Source of the DNA: Hymenobacter sp. CRA2
GTDB lineage: Bacteria; Bacteroidota; Bacteroidia; Cytophagales; Hymenobacteraceae
Assembly: GCF_002007105.1 (NCBI RefSeq)
Contig: NZ_MVBC01000014.1
Coordinates: 1-64,000 of the forward strand
Direction of reading: 5' to 3'
DNA length: 64,000 nucleotides
The stretch's first letter is position 1, and each line of letters begins with the position of its first letter. The notes beneath the pieces are model-generated. The model saw only the letters and a program-made list of their open reading frames with translations. It was not told the DNA's origin and made no database searches. Made by a program: the position numbers and the translations under genes. Shown piece by piece: positions 1 to 6,785 of this stretch.

Positions 1-79
1 CGCAAAAGCGCGCGGCCACTTGGGCCTGCCGGGCGCCCGGCTCGGCCAGCGCCTGCGCCACGCGCTGACGCAAATCCAT
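1..79 (-). CDS. IS630-family transposase, N-terminal fragment cut by window edge
   Basis: The reverse strand reads an ATG at 79 followed by about 26 codons beginning MDLRQRVAQALAEPGAR and running off the window start. The pattern (D-L-R-x-R-V, then Q-x-x-V-A-x-R-F) is the N-terminal helix-turn-helix seen at the start of IS630-type DDE transposases. Only the DNA-binding part is visible, so whether the element is intact is unknown. A 14-base palindrome (GTATGC-TT-GCATAC, 83-96) lies just upstream of the start and may belong to the element's end. A host HTH regulator is the alternative reading. Confidence 0.5.
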   Translation of the reverse strand, partial: MDLRQRVAQALAEPGARQAQVAARFC

Positions 80-162
80 CGAGTATGCTTGCATACAGCC
101 GCTTACGTACGCGGAGCGCCAGCAGCTACATTGTCTGTGAATCTGCTATAACCTACTTGACA

Positions 163-600
163 ATGCCTTGCCACCTGACTTTCGCCGCAAAAAACCTTGA
201 TGTAGACGCTTTAACGCCCACGCTAGCAAGGACACCTGACAGCATTTTTCGGGCTGGCGACCGTAATGGCCGGCAGGAATATTCGGGCCTGTCTTTTGAC
301 ACCAGCAATGCCGATTTCGATGATCTGGAGCTTCAGATAGAAGACACACTTGGCTTCCTGCGCGAACATGAAGCTGATTTACTCCAGATCGGCCAGCTGA
401 TTCGATGCTGCGACGAGTATTGGTGCCGACTAGATTTTGGCTTCAGCACCCGAATGTTCGACGAAAAGGTGGGCATCCAGATTGACTCCTTTCCTGCTGA
501 ATTATTGGCGCGCTTGGGCTGTATTGGGGCAGATTTAATGATTTCGCAGTACCCGCCCATGACCGATGGACAGTCAGGCGCGGCTGCAAGTGAAGATTAG
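163..600 (+). CDS. DUF4279 domain-containing protein
   Basis: A 145-residue soluble protein with no signal peptide or membrane segment. The order of motifs fits the DUF4279 family: an N-terminal strand followed by N-L-D-x-D-A-L-T-P, a 'FRAGDR' turn near residue 33, a long central helix (DTLGFLREHEADL), and the C-terminal 'F-P-A-E-L-L-A-R-L-G-x-x-G-A-D-L' segment. The in-frame ATG at 163 (MPCHLTF) is preferred over the upstream start at 85, which would add a low-complexity extension overlapping the transposon edge. DUF4279 proteins are often found beside polymorphic toxins and are suspected immunity proteins; no toxin is visible here. It sits between a transposon end and rnpB. Confidence 0.65.
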   Translation: MPCHLTFAAKNLDVDALTPTLARTPDSIFRAGDRNGRQEYSGLSFDTSNADFDDLELQIEDTLGFLREHEADLLQIGQLIRCCDEYWCRLDFGFSTRMFDEKVGIQIDSFPAELLARLGCIGADLMISQYPPMTDGQSGAAASED

Positions 601-603
601 CCC

Positions 604-611
604 TACCTTTG
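604..611 (+). promoter_or_regulatory. Bacteroidetes -7 promoter element for rnpB
   Basis: TACCTTTG matches the Bacteroidota -7 consensus TAnnTTTG exactly. Its 3' end lies about 7 bases before the first base of the RNase P RNA P1 helix (619), where transcription of the RNA should begin. No convincing -33 TTG box was identified. Confidence 0.7.
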
Positions 612-616
612 CCCGC

Positions 617-1091
617 AAGTGATGCGCCGCCCTACCGCTGCGCGAACCGGGCAACCGGGGAGCGGAGAGGAAAGTCCGGGCAACGCAGAGCGCCCTGCTT
701 CCTAACGGGAAGGACGGCGGCTGGGAACGGCCGCCGGACAGCAAGTGCCACAGAAAACTACCGCCAGGCGGTGAAATGGTGATTGGTGAACTAGTGAGTT
801 TGACGTTCAACGGCACTCACCATTTCACAATTTCACCAACTCACCATCCGGTAAGGGTGAAAAGGTGCGGTAAGAGCGCACCAGCGGGCGGGTGACCGTC
901 CGGCTGGGTAAACCTCAGGGGTTGAAAGGCCAAATAGGCCGGCAGGCGGGGCCGCAAGGCCTCGCACCGGGTGGCTCGCCCGGTGTCGGCGGGTAGGCTG
1001 ATGGAGCCCGCGCGCGAGTTCGGGCCTAGATAAATGGTGGGGCCGCAGCCGCAAGGCGGCGGACAGAACCCGGCTTACAGGCGCATCACCT
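617..1091 (+). ncRNA. rnpB: RNase P RNA (bacterial class A)
   Basis: Catalytic RNA of ribonuclease P, which matures tRNA 5' ends. The universally conserved core blocks are present in order: GAGGAAAGTCCGGGC near 666, the AAACTACCGCC block near 757, GGTAAGGGTGAAAAGGTG near 850, 'TAAACC...' near 908, and the 3' block ACAGAACCCGGCTTAC near 1063. The ends are set by a perfect 10-base P1 helix (619-628 with 1080-1089). At about 475 nt it is longer than usual for the class. The excess sits mainly in the P12 region (about 768-848), made of repeated GGTGAA/TTCACC units in inverted orientation. A TAnnTTTG promoter precedes it and a strong hairpin follows. Confidence 0.95.
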
Positions 1092-1144
1092 AAACATGGA
1101 ACCGGCCGTCGTTGCACAAGCAGCGGCGGCCGGTTCCATGTTTA
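1091..1144 (+). terminator. Hairpin downstream of rnpB
   Basis: A perfect 18-base inverted repeat (1091-1108 with 1127-1144, arms TAAACATGGAACCGGCCG) starts exactly where the P1 helix of rnpB ends. The loop is 18 bases and no long U-tract follows, so it may act as a terminator or as a 3' processing/stabilising structure. Confidence 0.65.
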
Positions 1145-1180
1145 GGAGAAATAGTGCTGACAGGATGAGGTCAAGCGGCG

Positions 1181-1398
1181 GTTCACCCCGCTGTCATTGC
1201 GAGGAGGCAAGACATTCCGCGCATCAAGCGGCGTCAATCCTTCCCCTAGTAGCAGAAACAGCACAAGACCCACCAACCGAAAACAGCACCGCCAGAAACT
1301 GTAGCTACTGGTTCCGGGCGGTGCTCATTTGTACGGTTGGCACATTGTACAGGACCGATTGCTTCGTCATTCTTCCTCGCAATGACAGCGGGGTGAAC
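1181..1398. repeat. MITE-like inverted-repeat element, family C copy 1
   Basis: A 218-bp segment bounded by 24-base perfect inverted arms (1181-1204 and 1375-1398) containing CTGTCATTGCGAGG. Its interior shares blocks with the copy at 4815-5006 in opposite orientation, for example GACATTCCGCGCATCAAGCG, GCGGTGCT and AGGACCGATTGCTTCG. No convincing ORF lies inside, so it looks like a non-autonomous mobile or REP-type element. Confidence 0.75.
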
Positions 1399-1429
1399 CG
1401 CCCGCCTTTTACGGCTAAGAGCGTTTTGA

Positions 1430-1888
1430 CTACTTATTCGAGGCTCGCACGGCTTTCACTTCCGCTGCTTTCACAGCCGAAGCTTTGTTACCGAAGCTGT
1501 TGCGCACGTAGGTCAGCACGTCGGCAATCTGCTGGTCGGTGAGGTCCTGGGCAGGCATCACGTTGCGGTACGGCTCCCCGTCGATGTCTTGGTCCTGCAG
1601 GCCGTTGAGCAGCACCTTGATCAGGCGGGTTTTTTCGCCGAGCACCCAGGTGGTTTTGCTCAGCGGCGGATTCATGGTCTCTACTCCGCCGCCGTCGGCC
1701 ATGTGGCAGGTGAGGCAGTTTTGGGTGTAGATAGTTTTGCCGGCGGCCAGCATGGCCGGCGTCACAGCGCCCGAAACAGCTGGCTTAGCGGCGGTTTTGC
1801 CCTTCGGCGTGGGTTTCTTTTGCTGCGCCAGGGCAGCAGGAGTTGCGCCAATCAGCAGACCGAGCAGAGTTACCAGAGCGAATTTCAT
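1430..1888 (-). CDS. c-type cytochrome (exported, monoheme)
   Basis: A 152-residue protein with an N-terminal signal peptide (about residues 1-21, ending ALAQ). A single heme-binding CLTCH motif sits at 58-62, followed by a helical cytochrome c fold with a likely distal ligand Met at about 111 (N-V-M-P-A-Q-D-L). The Lys/Pro/Ala-rich stretch at 24-40 is a probable linker. It lies 7 bases downstream of the PQQ-type sugar dehydrogenase gene and in the same direction, so it is inferred to accept electrons from that enzyme in the periplasm. The ATG at 1888 is chosen because it starts directly at the signal peptide; the upstream alternative overlaps the preceding gene. Confidence 0.9.
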   Translation of the reverse strand: MKFALVTLLGLLIGATPAALAQQKKPTPKGKTAAKPAVSGAVTPAMLAAGKTIYTQNCLTCHMADGGGVETMNPPLSKTTWVLGEKTRLIKVLLNGLQDQDIDGEPYRNVMPAQDLTDQQIADVLTYVRNSFGNKASAVKAAEVKAVRASNK

Positions 1889-1895
1889 AGCAGGC

Positions 1896-3176
1896 TTACT
1901 TCTGGTACACAATGCGGAAGATGGTGCCCTTCTTGTCGTCGGTGACGTAGAGCGAGCCGTCCGGGCCTTGGGCTAAGCCGCAGGGCTTGTGGTCGGGGCG
2001 GCCGGCAGCAGCTTTGGCCGCGTCGCCGGCGAAGTTGTCGGCAAAGATTTCCCAGTCGCCGGAGGGCTTACCGTTCTTGAAGGGCTGAAACACCACGTAG
2101 TAGCCTTTCTGCGGCTCGGGGGCGCGGTTCCAGGAGCCGTGGAAGGCGATGAACGCGCCGTTGCGGTACCTCTCGGGGAACAGGGTGCCGGTGTAGAACA
2201 GCAGGCCGTTGGGCGCGGTGTGGGCCGGGAATGCCGCCGCCGGCTCGATGAAGTTGCCGGTAGCCTCTTTCTTACCGTCACCGCCGTACTCGGGTGCCAT
2301 CATTTTCTTGCGCTGCTGCCCGTCGTAGTACATGTAGGGCCAGCCGGCGTTGTCACCTTTCTTCAGCGCGTACAGGCACTCGGCCGGCAGCTCCGCCGAC
2401 TGCTGGGTGGTATACATCTCGGGGAAGATGTCGTGCAGTTGGTCGCGGCCGTGCTGAATCACGAAGAGTTGGCCCGCCTGCGCGTTCCAGTCGAGGCCGA
2501 CCACGTTGCGCAGGCCGGTGGCGTAGCGCGTGCCGGTGCCGTAGTTCTGGTTCAGCTTATCGGCCCGGAACTGCCAGATGCCGCCCGCCGAGTCCAGAAT
2601 CGGGCAATTGGGCTGGCCCAGGGAGCCTTTCTGCCGGTCCTTCACCTGGCAGGAGTTGGAGTACGCGCCCACGTTCACGTACAGGTTGCCGTCGTTGTCG
2701 ACCACCACCGACTTGCTCTCGTGCTGGCGCCGGTTGATGAGGCCCGTCACCACTTTCTCCGGCTTGTCGGGGTTCACGACTTCGCCCTTGGCATTGAGCT
2801 GGTAGCGGAACACTTCCTCGTCGGACGAGGCGTAGAGGTAGCCACCTTTGGCGTAGATGCCGGTGCCGCCGTAGTTACCGAACCCGCCCACCGCTTCAGC
2901 CTTGCCGGTAGCGGTGCTGCGCAGGGTCAGAATCCCCTTGCCGGCCGCGTTGGGGCGGTTCAGCTTCACGTAAATCAAGCCCTGCGGCGTGACGGTAATG
3001 TGGCGGGCGCGGCCGCCGGTTTCGGCTGCTACCAGGGCTTTAAAGCCTGCGGGCAGCTTCAGGCCGGCGTTGTCGGGGTCGGGCACCACGCGCTCTTCGC
3101 TGCGCAGGGCGTACAGGGACAGGCTGCCGACGAGCGCCGCGGGCAGCAATAAATAGCGGAGTACGGAGGTTTTCAT
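1896..3176 (-). CDS. PQQ-dependent sugar (sorbosone-type) dehydrogenase
   Basis: A 426-residue exported beta-propeller enzyme of the soluble glucose/sorbosone dehydrogenase family, expected to oxidise an aldose or related alcohol with PQQ in the periplasm. It has an N-terminal hydrophobic signal (MKTSVLRYLLLPAALVG). Family-typical segments follow: 'LPAGFKA' with the propeller start, 'GLRNVVGLDW', 'HGRDQLHDIFPE', 'NAGWPYMYY', 'FIAFHGSWNR' and the closing 'GSLYVTDDKKGTIFRI'. The next gene is a cytochrome c, a common electron-acceptor pairing. ATG 3176 is preferred over the upstream TTG. The substrate cannot be read from sequence, and no PQQ biosynthesis genes are in the window. Confidence 0.85.
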   Translation of the reverse strand: MKTSVLRYLLLPAALVGSLSLYALRSEERVVPDPDNAGLKLPAGFKALVAAETGGRARHITVTPQGLIYVKLNRPNAAGKGILTLRSTATGKAEAVGGFGNYGGTGIYAKGGYLYASSDEEVFRYQLNAKGEVVNPDKPEKVVTGLINRRQHESKSVVVDNDGNLYVNVGAYSNSCQVKDRQKGSLGQPNCPILDSAGGIWQFRADKLNQNYGTGTRYATGLRNVVGLDWNAQAGQLFVIQHGRDQLHDIFPEMYTTQQSAELPAECLYALKKGDNAGWPYMYYDGQQRKKMMAPEYGGDGKKEATGNFIEPAAAFPAHTAPNGLLFYTGTLFPERYRNGAFIAFHGSWNRAPEPQKGYYVVFQPFKNGKPSGDWEIFADNFAGDAAKAAAGRPDHKPCGLAQGPDGSLYVTDDKKGTIFRIVYQK

Positions 3177-3643
3177 GAAAGGCAAATAGTCAAGGTCGGA
3201 TTGCAGAGGGCGAAGGTAAACGGAAGCACCTTAGCCGGCTGTAGAGACACCCACTTGCGCCTTGCCGTTGAACAGTTGGCGTTTATCGACGTGACGACGT
3301 ACAAGGCTCCTGTTCAGTGTCAACAAGGATGGAGGCACGCACATGCCCTGCCTCAACCCTGCCTGACTGCGCAGTGCTAGGCACTTACTGCGTCGGCCGG
3401 GGCGGGGTTGTCGCCTTACCGCTGCGGGCAGCATCAGACGAGGAAAGCCGACCGGGCTTGTAGCCTTGGCGGGATTCGAAGCGCAGTCTGGTAAGGGCTG
3501 ACTTGCGGTTACGTTCTGATGCTACACAGCCTAAAATTTCAATTTTGGATTATGGGCCGTAGCGCGTGCTACTCTGCCGGGAACCAACCGCCGACGCCCC
3601 GCTTTTCGTTACTTTGGTCTCCGACTGACATACCCGTTGCTAC
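3177..3643. other. Intergenic region without recognised gene
   Basis: This gap separates the divergent PQQ dehydrogenase and NtrC-type regulator genes. It contains half of a GTAGAGACnC repeat arm near 3240 (related to the element at 23951) and a TTACTTTG motif near 3608-3615 that resembles, but does not exactly match, TAnnTTTG and may be the regulator's promoter. The short ORFs here show no coding features. Confidence 0.5.
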
Positions 3644-4801
3644 ATGCCTCGCATCCTCATCATCGACGACGAAAAAGCCATCCGCTACACGCTCAAGGAA
3701 ATCCTCGAGTTTGAGAACTATACCGTCGACCAAGCCGAAGACGGGCCGGCCGGCCTCGACATGCTCATCAAGGACAAGTACGACGTGGTGCTCTGCGACG
3801 TAAAAATGCCCAAGATGGACGGCCTCGAAGTGCTGGAGCGCGCCCAGAAAATTTCGCCCGATACGGCCTTCATCATGGTGTCGGCCCACGGCAACATCGA
3901 AATGGCCGTGGACGCCACCAAGAAAGGCGCCTTCGACTTCATCCCCAAGCCCCCGGACCTGAACCGCCTACTGGTAACGGTGCGCAACGCCCTGGACCGC
4001 AGCAAACTGGTGACGGAAACCAAGACGCTGAAGAAGAAAATTGCCAAGAGCTCGGAAATGGTGGGCTCCTCCCCCGCCCTCGAAGCCGTGCGCAAGGCCA
4101 TCGAGAAAGTCGCCCCTACCGATGCCCGCGTGCTGGTGACGGGCCCCAACGGCGCCGGCAAGGAAATGGTGGCCCGCCAGATTCACGAGCTGAGCAACCG
4201 CGCCGGTGGCCCGATGGTGGAGGTGAACTGCGCCGCCATTCCTTCGGAGTTGATCGAGTCGGAGCTGTTCGGCCACGAAAAAGGCTCGTTCACCTCGGCC
4301 GTGAAGCAGCGCATCGGTAAGTTCGAGCAAGCCGACGGCGGCACCCTGTTCCTCGACGAAATCGGCGATATGAGCCTTTCGGCTCAGGCCAAGGTGCTGC
4401 GCGCCCTGCAGGAAAACAAGATTACCCGCGTGGGCGGCGAAAAGGAAATCAGCGTGAACGTGCGCGTGGTGGCCGCCACCAACAAAAACCTGCTGCAGGA
4501 AATTGCCGACCGCAACTTTCGCGAAGACCTTTACCATCGGCTCTCGGTCATCCTCATCCAAGTGCCCGCGCTCAACGACCGCCGCGACGACATTCCGGCC
4601 TTGGTGGAAAAGTTCCTGGCCGACATCGGGGGCGACTACGGCACCAAGCCCAAGAAGATCAGCCCCGATGGCATGAAGTACCTGCAGGGCCTCGACTGGC
4701 GCGGCAACATCCGCGAGCTGCGCAACGTGGTGGAGCGCCTCGTCATCATGGGCGGCGACCCGATTACGGAGGACGACGCGAAGAGCTTCGCCGGCAAGTA
4801 A
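3644..4801 (+). CDS. Sigma-54-type (NtrC-like) response regulator lacking a DNA-binding domain
   Basis: A 385-residue protein with a receiver domain (residues 1-120; acidic pair DDE at 8-10, phospho-acceptor D52 in V-L-C-D-V-K-M-P, conserved Lys in FIPKPPD). An AAA+ sigma-54 activator domain follows (about 140-365; Walker A G-P-N-G-A-G-K, Walker [10 protein letters not shown]-finger region F-R-E-D-L-Y-H-R-L). The sigma-54 contact loop reads GSFTSA instead of GAFTGA, keeping the key F-T. The protein stops after the lid ([15 protein letters not shown]) and lacks the Fis-type helix-turn-helix. HTH-less forms of this kind occur in Bacteroidota. No adjacent kinase; its targets are unknown. Confidence 0.85.
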   Translation: MPRILIIDDEKAIRYTLKEILEFENYTVDQAEDGPAGLDMLIKDKYDVVLCDVKMPKMDGLEVLERAQKISPDTAFIMVSAHGNIEMAVDATKKGAFDFIPKPPDLNRLLVTVRNALDRSKLVTETKTLKKKIAKSSEMVGSSPALEAVRKAIEKVAPTDARVLVTGPNGAGKEMVARQIHELSNRAGGPMVEVNCAAIPSELIESELFGHEKGSFTSAVKQRIGKFEQADGGTLFLDEIGDMSLSAQAKVLRALQENKITRVGGEKEISVNVRVVAATNKNLLQEIADRNFREDLYHRLSVILIQVPALNDRRDDIPALVEKFLADIGGDYGTKPKKISPDGMKYLQGLDWRGNIRELRNVVERLVIMGGDPITEDDAKSFAGK

Positions 4802-4814
4802 GCGGTAGCCCCCG

Positions 4815-5006
4815 CTGTCATTGCGAGGCGTAGCCGAAGCAATCGGTCCTGGCCAGCGTGCCGACCAAACGAGAAGCACCGCCCAAAACCAGCATCTGTG
4901 GTTTCGAGCGGTGCTTCGCGTTTGGTACGGTCTGTACCGTTTGTGCCGCGAGAGGAAGGGTTGACGCCGCTTGATGCGCGGAATGTCCTGCGTCCTCGCA
5001 ATGACA
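4815..5006. repeat. MITE-like inverted-repeat element, family C copy 2
   Basis: Bounded by CTGTCATTGCGAGG (4815-4828) and CCTCGCAATGACA (4994-5006). It is a diverged copy of the element at 1181-1398 in the opposite orientation, sharing the interior blocks CATTCCGCGCATCAAGCGGC and CGATTGCTTCGG. It fills most of the gap between two convergent genes. Confidence 0.75.
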
Positions 5007-5022
5007 ACCAAGTGAGCCGGCT

Positions 5023-6042
5023 CTACCCCGCCAGCTGACTGCAGCCCCGGATATCGGAGTTGTCCAGGCGGCCCAGCACCTCAAAGGAGCCGTCGGGGTG
5101 GCGGCGGCCCAGGTCGCGGGTTTCAAGGAAGGCGCAGCTGTCCACGTTGGCCAGGTCGATGACGTTGATGGCGCCGGCGGCACGCTCAAAATCGGGGCTG
5201 AACGGGTCGGTAGGCTCCCGCAGCAGGATTTGCAGGGCAGCCGGGGCGTAGAACAAGCCATTGCCGGGGCTATAGGCCTGCGACAGCAACTCCGTCATAC
5301 CATATTCAGAGTGAATGACCTGCTGGCTGAAACCGGCCATCAGCTCGGCGTGCAGCTCCTCGCGAATCATTTCGCGCCGCCGGCCCTTCATGCCGCCCGT
5401 TTCCAGCACGGCATCCGGCAGGGCCAAAGCCGGGTGCCCAGGGTACGCCGCCAATAGGTCCAGCAGTGCGTACGTCACGCCGATGAGCATCAGCTTACGG
5501 CTGGGCTGTTCCTGTTTGGCCTGCTGCATGGCAAGCAGCAAGGCCTCGTGGTCGTGCAGGAAAAAGGCCTCCTGCTGCGTCTGGTTCGAGGCCCGCACGA
5601 AGTGCTCCACCATATCCACCAACGACGACTCGCCCTGCTCCAGGTACGAGGGCAGCAGCGCCAGAAACGTCCAGCCGCTGAGCCGGCCGTACTGCTGCTC
5701 GAAGATGCGGGCGGCGTGCCGGTGGTAGAGCTCAGGGTCGCGCACGAGGTGGCGGCTGCGCTGCGCCATGGTGGTGCCGCTGCTGCGAAATACCTGCGCG
5801 GGTTGCCACGCGTCGTCGGGCGTGAGGGTCACAACCTGCTGCGTCTTGAAGAACTCGATGGGCAGAAACGGTATTTCTTCGAGGTGCGCCACGTGCTGCC
5901 ACTGGCAGCCCAGCTGCTGCAGCCACTGGCGGTAGGGCGCGCAGTGCTGGGCCTGGTGGCGGAACAGGCGCAAAGCCAGCGCGGGGGCCGTGGCGGGCGT
6001 CACGCGGGCCAGGTCGGACAAGTAGTTGGCGCGGAAACTCAT
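5023..6042 (-). CDS. LuxE-superfamily acyl transferase / acyl-protein synthetase-like
   Basis: A 339-residue cytosolic protein resembling the LuxE acyl-protein synthetase family, adenylate-forming enzymes that activate an acyl group. Visible motifs are 'IPFLPIEFFKTQQV', the nucleotide-binding-type loop F-R-S-S-G-T-T (near residue 88), 'LPSYLEQGESSLVDMV', E-T-G-G-M-K-G-R-R-R-E-M, and 'SEYGMTELLSQAYS' near the C-terminus. The start at 6042 (MSFRANY) is preferred; the longer form adds a poorly conserved leader. It is a single gene with no luciferase or fatty-acid reductase partner, so the acyl substrate is unknown. It is transcribed convergently toward the regulator at 3644, with a repeat between them. 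Confidence 0.75.
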   Translation of the reverse strand: MSFRANYLSDLARVTPATAPALALRLFRHQAQHCAPYRQWLQQLGCQWQHVAHLEEIPFLPIEFFKTQQVVTLTPDDAWQPAQVFRSSGTTMAQRSRHLVRDPELYHRHAARIFEQQYGRLSGWTFLALLPSYLEQGESSLVDMVEHFVRASNQTQQEAFFLHDHEALLLAMQQAKQEQPSRKLMLIGVTYALLDLLAAYPGHPALALPDAVLETGGMKGRRREMIREELHAELMAGFSQQVIHSEYGMTELLSQAYSPGNGLFYAPAALQILLREPTDPFSPDFERAAGAINVIDLANVDSCAFLETRDLGRRHPDGSFEVLGRLDNSDIRGCSQLAG

Positions 6043-6159
6043 TAAGGACAAACCGGGTTTGGGAAAAGCATAACAAATGCGCCGGCTCAGCGTTCTGTGC
6101 AAAGTAAATGCGTACTTTTTGCCGCCGGATCCTGACTCTTCCTGCTTAGTCTTCTTCTT

Positions 6160-6693
6160 ATGCTGCGCATACTTTTACGTTCGGCTTTGCTGGTAGCCGC
6201 CGCCGGCCTGGGGCTGGCAGCCTGCGAAAACGCTCCTACCTACCCTATCGAACCATCCATTGAAGTAGCGGGCCCGATCCAGCGCTACCGGGTCTCGGAC
6301 GACTTCGGCGACCGGGACTCGCTGGTAATCAGCCTAAACTGGAAAGACGGCGACGGCGACCTAGGCCTTTCGCTGGATGATACCACAGGTGTATATACTG
6401 CCCGCGGCCGTAACCGCTTCTACTACAACTACTTCATTCAGCCTTACCTGCTGGATCAAGGTCGCTGGACCCCGATCAACTTCGGTATTTCCTACAACGG
6501 CCGCTTCCCGCGCATGCCGCTGGCCAACCCCGATCAGAAGGAAACGCTGCGCGGAGTGCTGAACTACTCGGCCGTCAAGTTCCCGGTGGGCTACTTCCCC
6601 CGCAACGCCCAGGTGCGCTTCGAAATTAGCATTGCCGACCGCGCCCTGCACGAAAGCAACACCGTCACCACCGATCCGGTAACGCTGCCCTAA
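6160..6693 (+). CDS. Putative lipoprotein of unknown function
   Basis: A 177-residue protein with a classic lipoprotein signal: MLRILLRSALLVAAAGLG followed by the lipobox LAAC (Cys at 22). The mature part is beta-rich and contains a conspicuous acidic segment (N-W-K-D-G-D-G-D-L-G-L) that may bind calcium, then aromatic-rich strands (F-Y-Y-N-Y-F). I do not recognise a named family, though such proteins are common in Bacteroidota outer membranes. A TACTTTTTG element near 6113 is a near match to the lineage promoter. A strong terminator follows. Confidence 0.75.
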   Translation: MLRILLRSALLVAAAGLGLAACENAPTYPIEPSIEVAGPIQRYRVSDDFGDRDSLVISLNWKDGDGDLGLSLDDTTGVYTARGRNRFYYNYFIQPYLLDQGRWTPINFGISYNGRFPRMPLANPDQKETLRGVLNYSAVKFPVGYFPRNAQVRFEISIADRALHESNTVTTDPVTLP

Positions 6694-6722
6694 GCAAGCT
6701 TCTGCTAGAAGCCTGAAAAACT

Positions 6723-6767
6723 CACCGCCCCGCTGCCGGCCAAGCCGATAGCGGGGCGGTGGCGTTT
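6723..6767 (+). terminator. Rho-independent terminator
   Basis: A perfect GC-rich stem CACCGCCCCGCT / AGCGGGGCGGTG (6723-6734 with 6750-6761) is followed by GCGTTTTA. It lies between the converging lipoprotein and E1 genes and probably serves the lipoprotein gene. Confidence 0.8.
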
Positions 6768-6785
6768 TACGGCCCCTGGCGGGCG

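Noticed and set aside
1096-1542. A 148-codon plus-strand frame after rnpB
   Set aside because: It runs through the rnpB hairpin and the family C repeat, so it is not a gene.
3231-3434. A 67-codon minus-strand frame in the gap before the NtrC-like gene
   Set aside because: No ribosome-binding site, no recognisable fold, and it overlaps a repeat arm.
3644-4801. Frameshifted or truncated NtrC gene whose helix-turn-helix lies downstream
   Set aside because: The sequence after 4801 is repeat family C, with no Fis-type helix-turn-helix in any frame; HTH-less forms are also known in this phylum.
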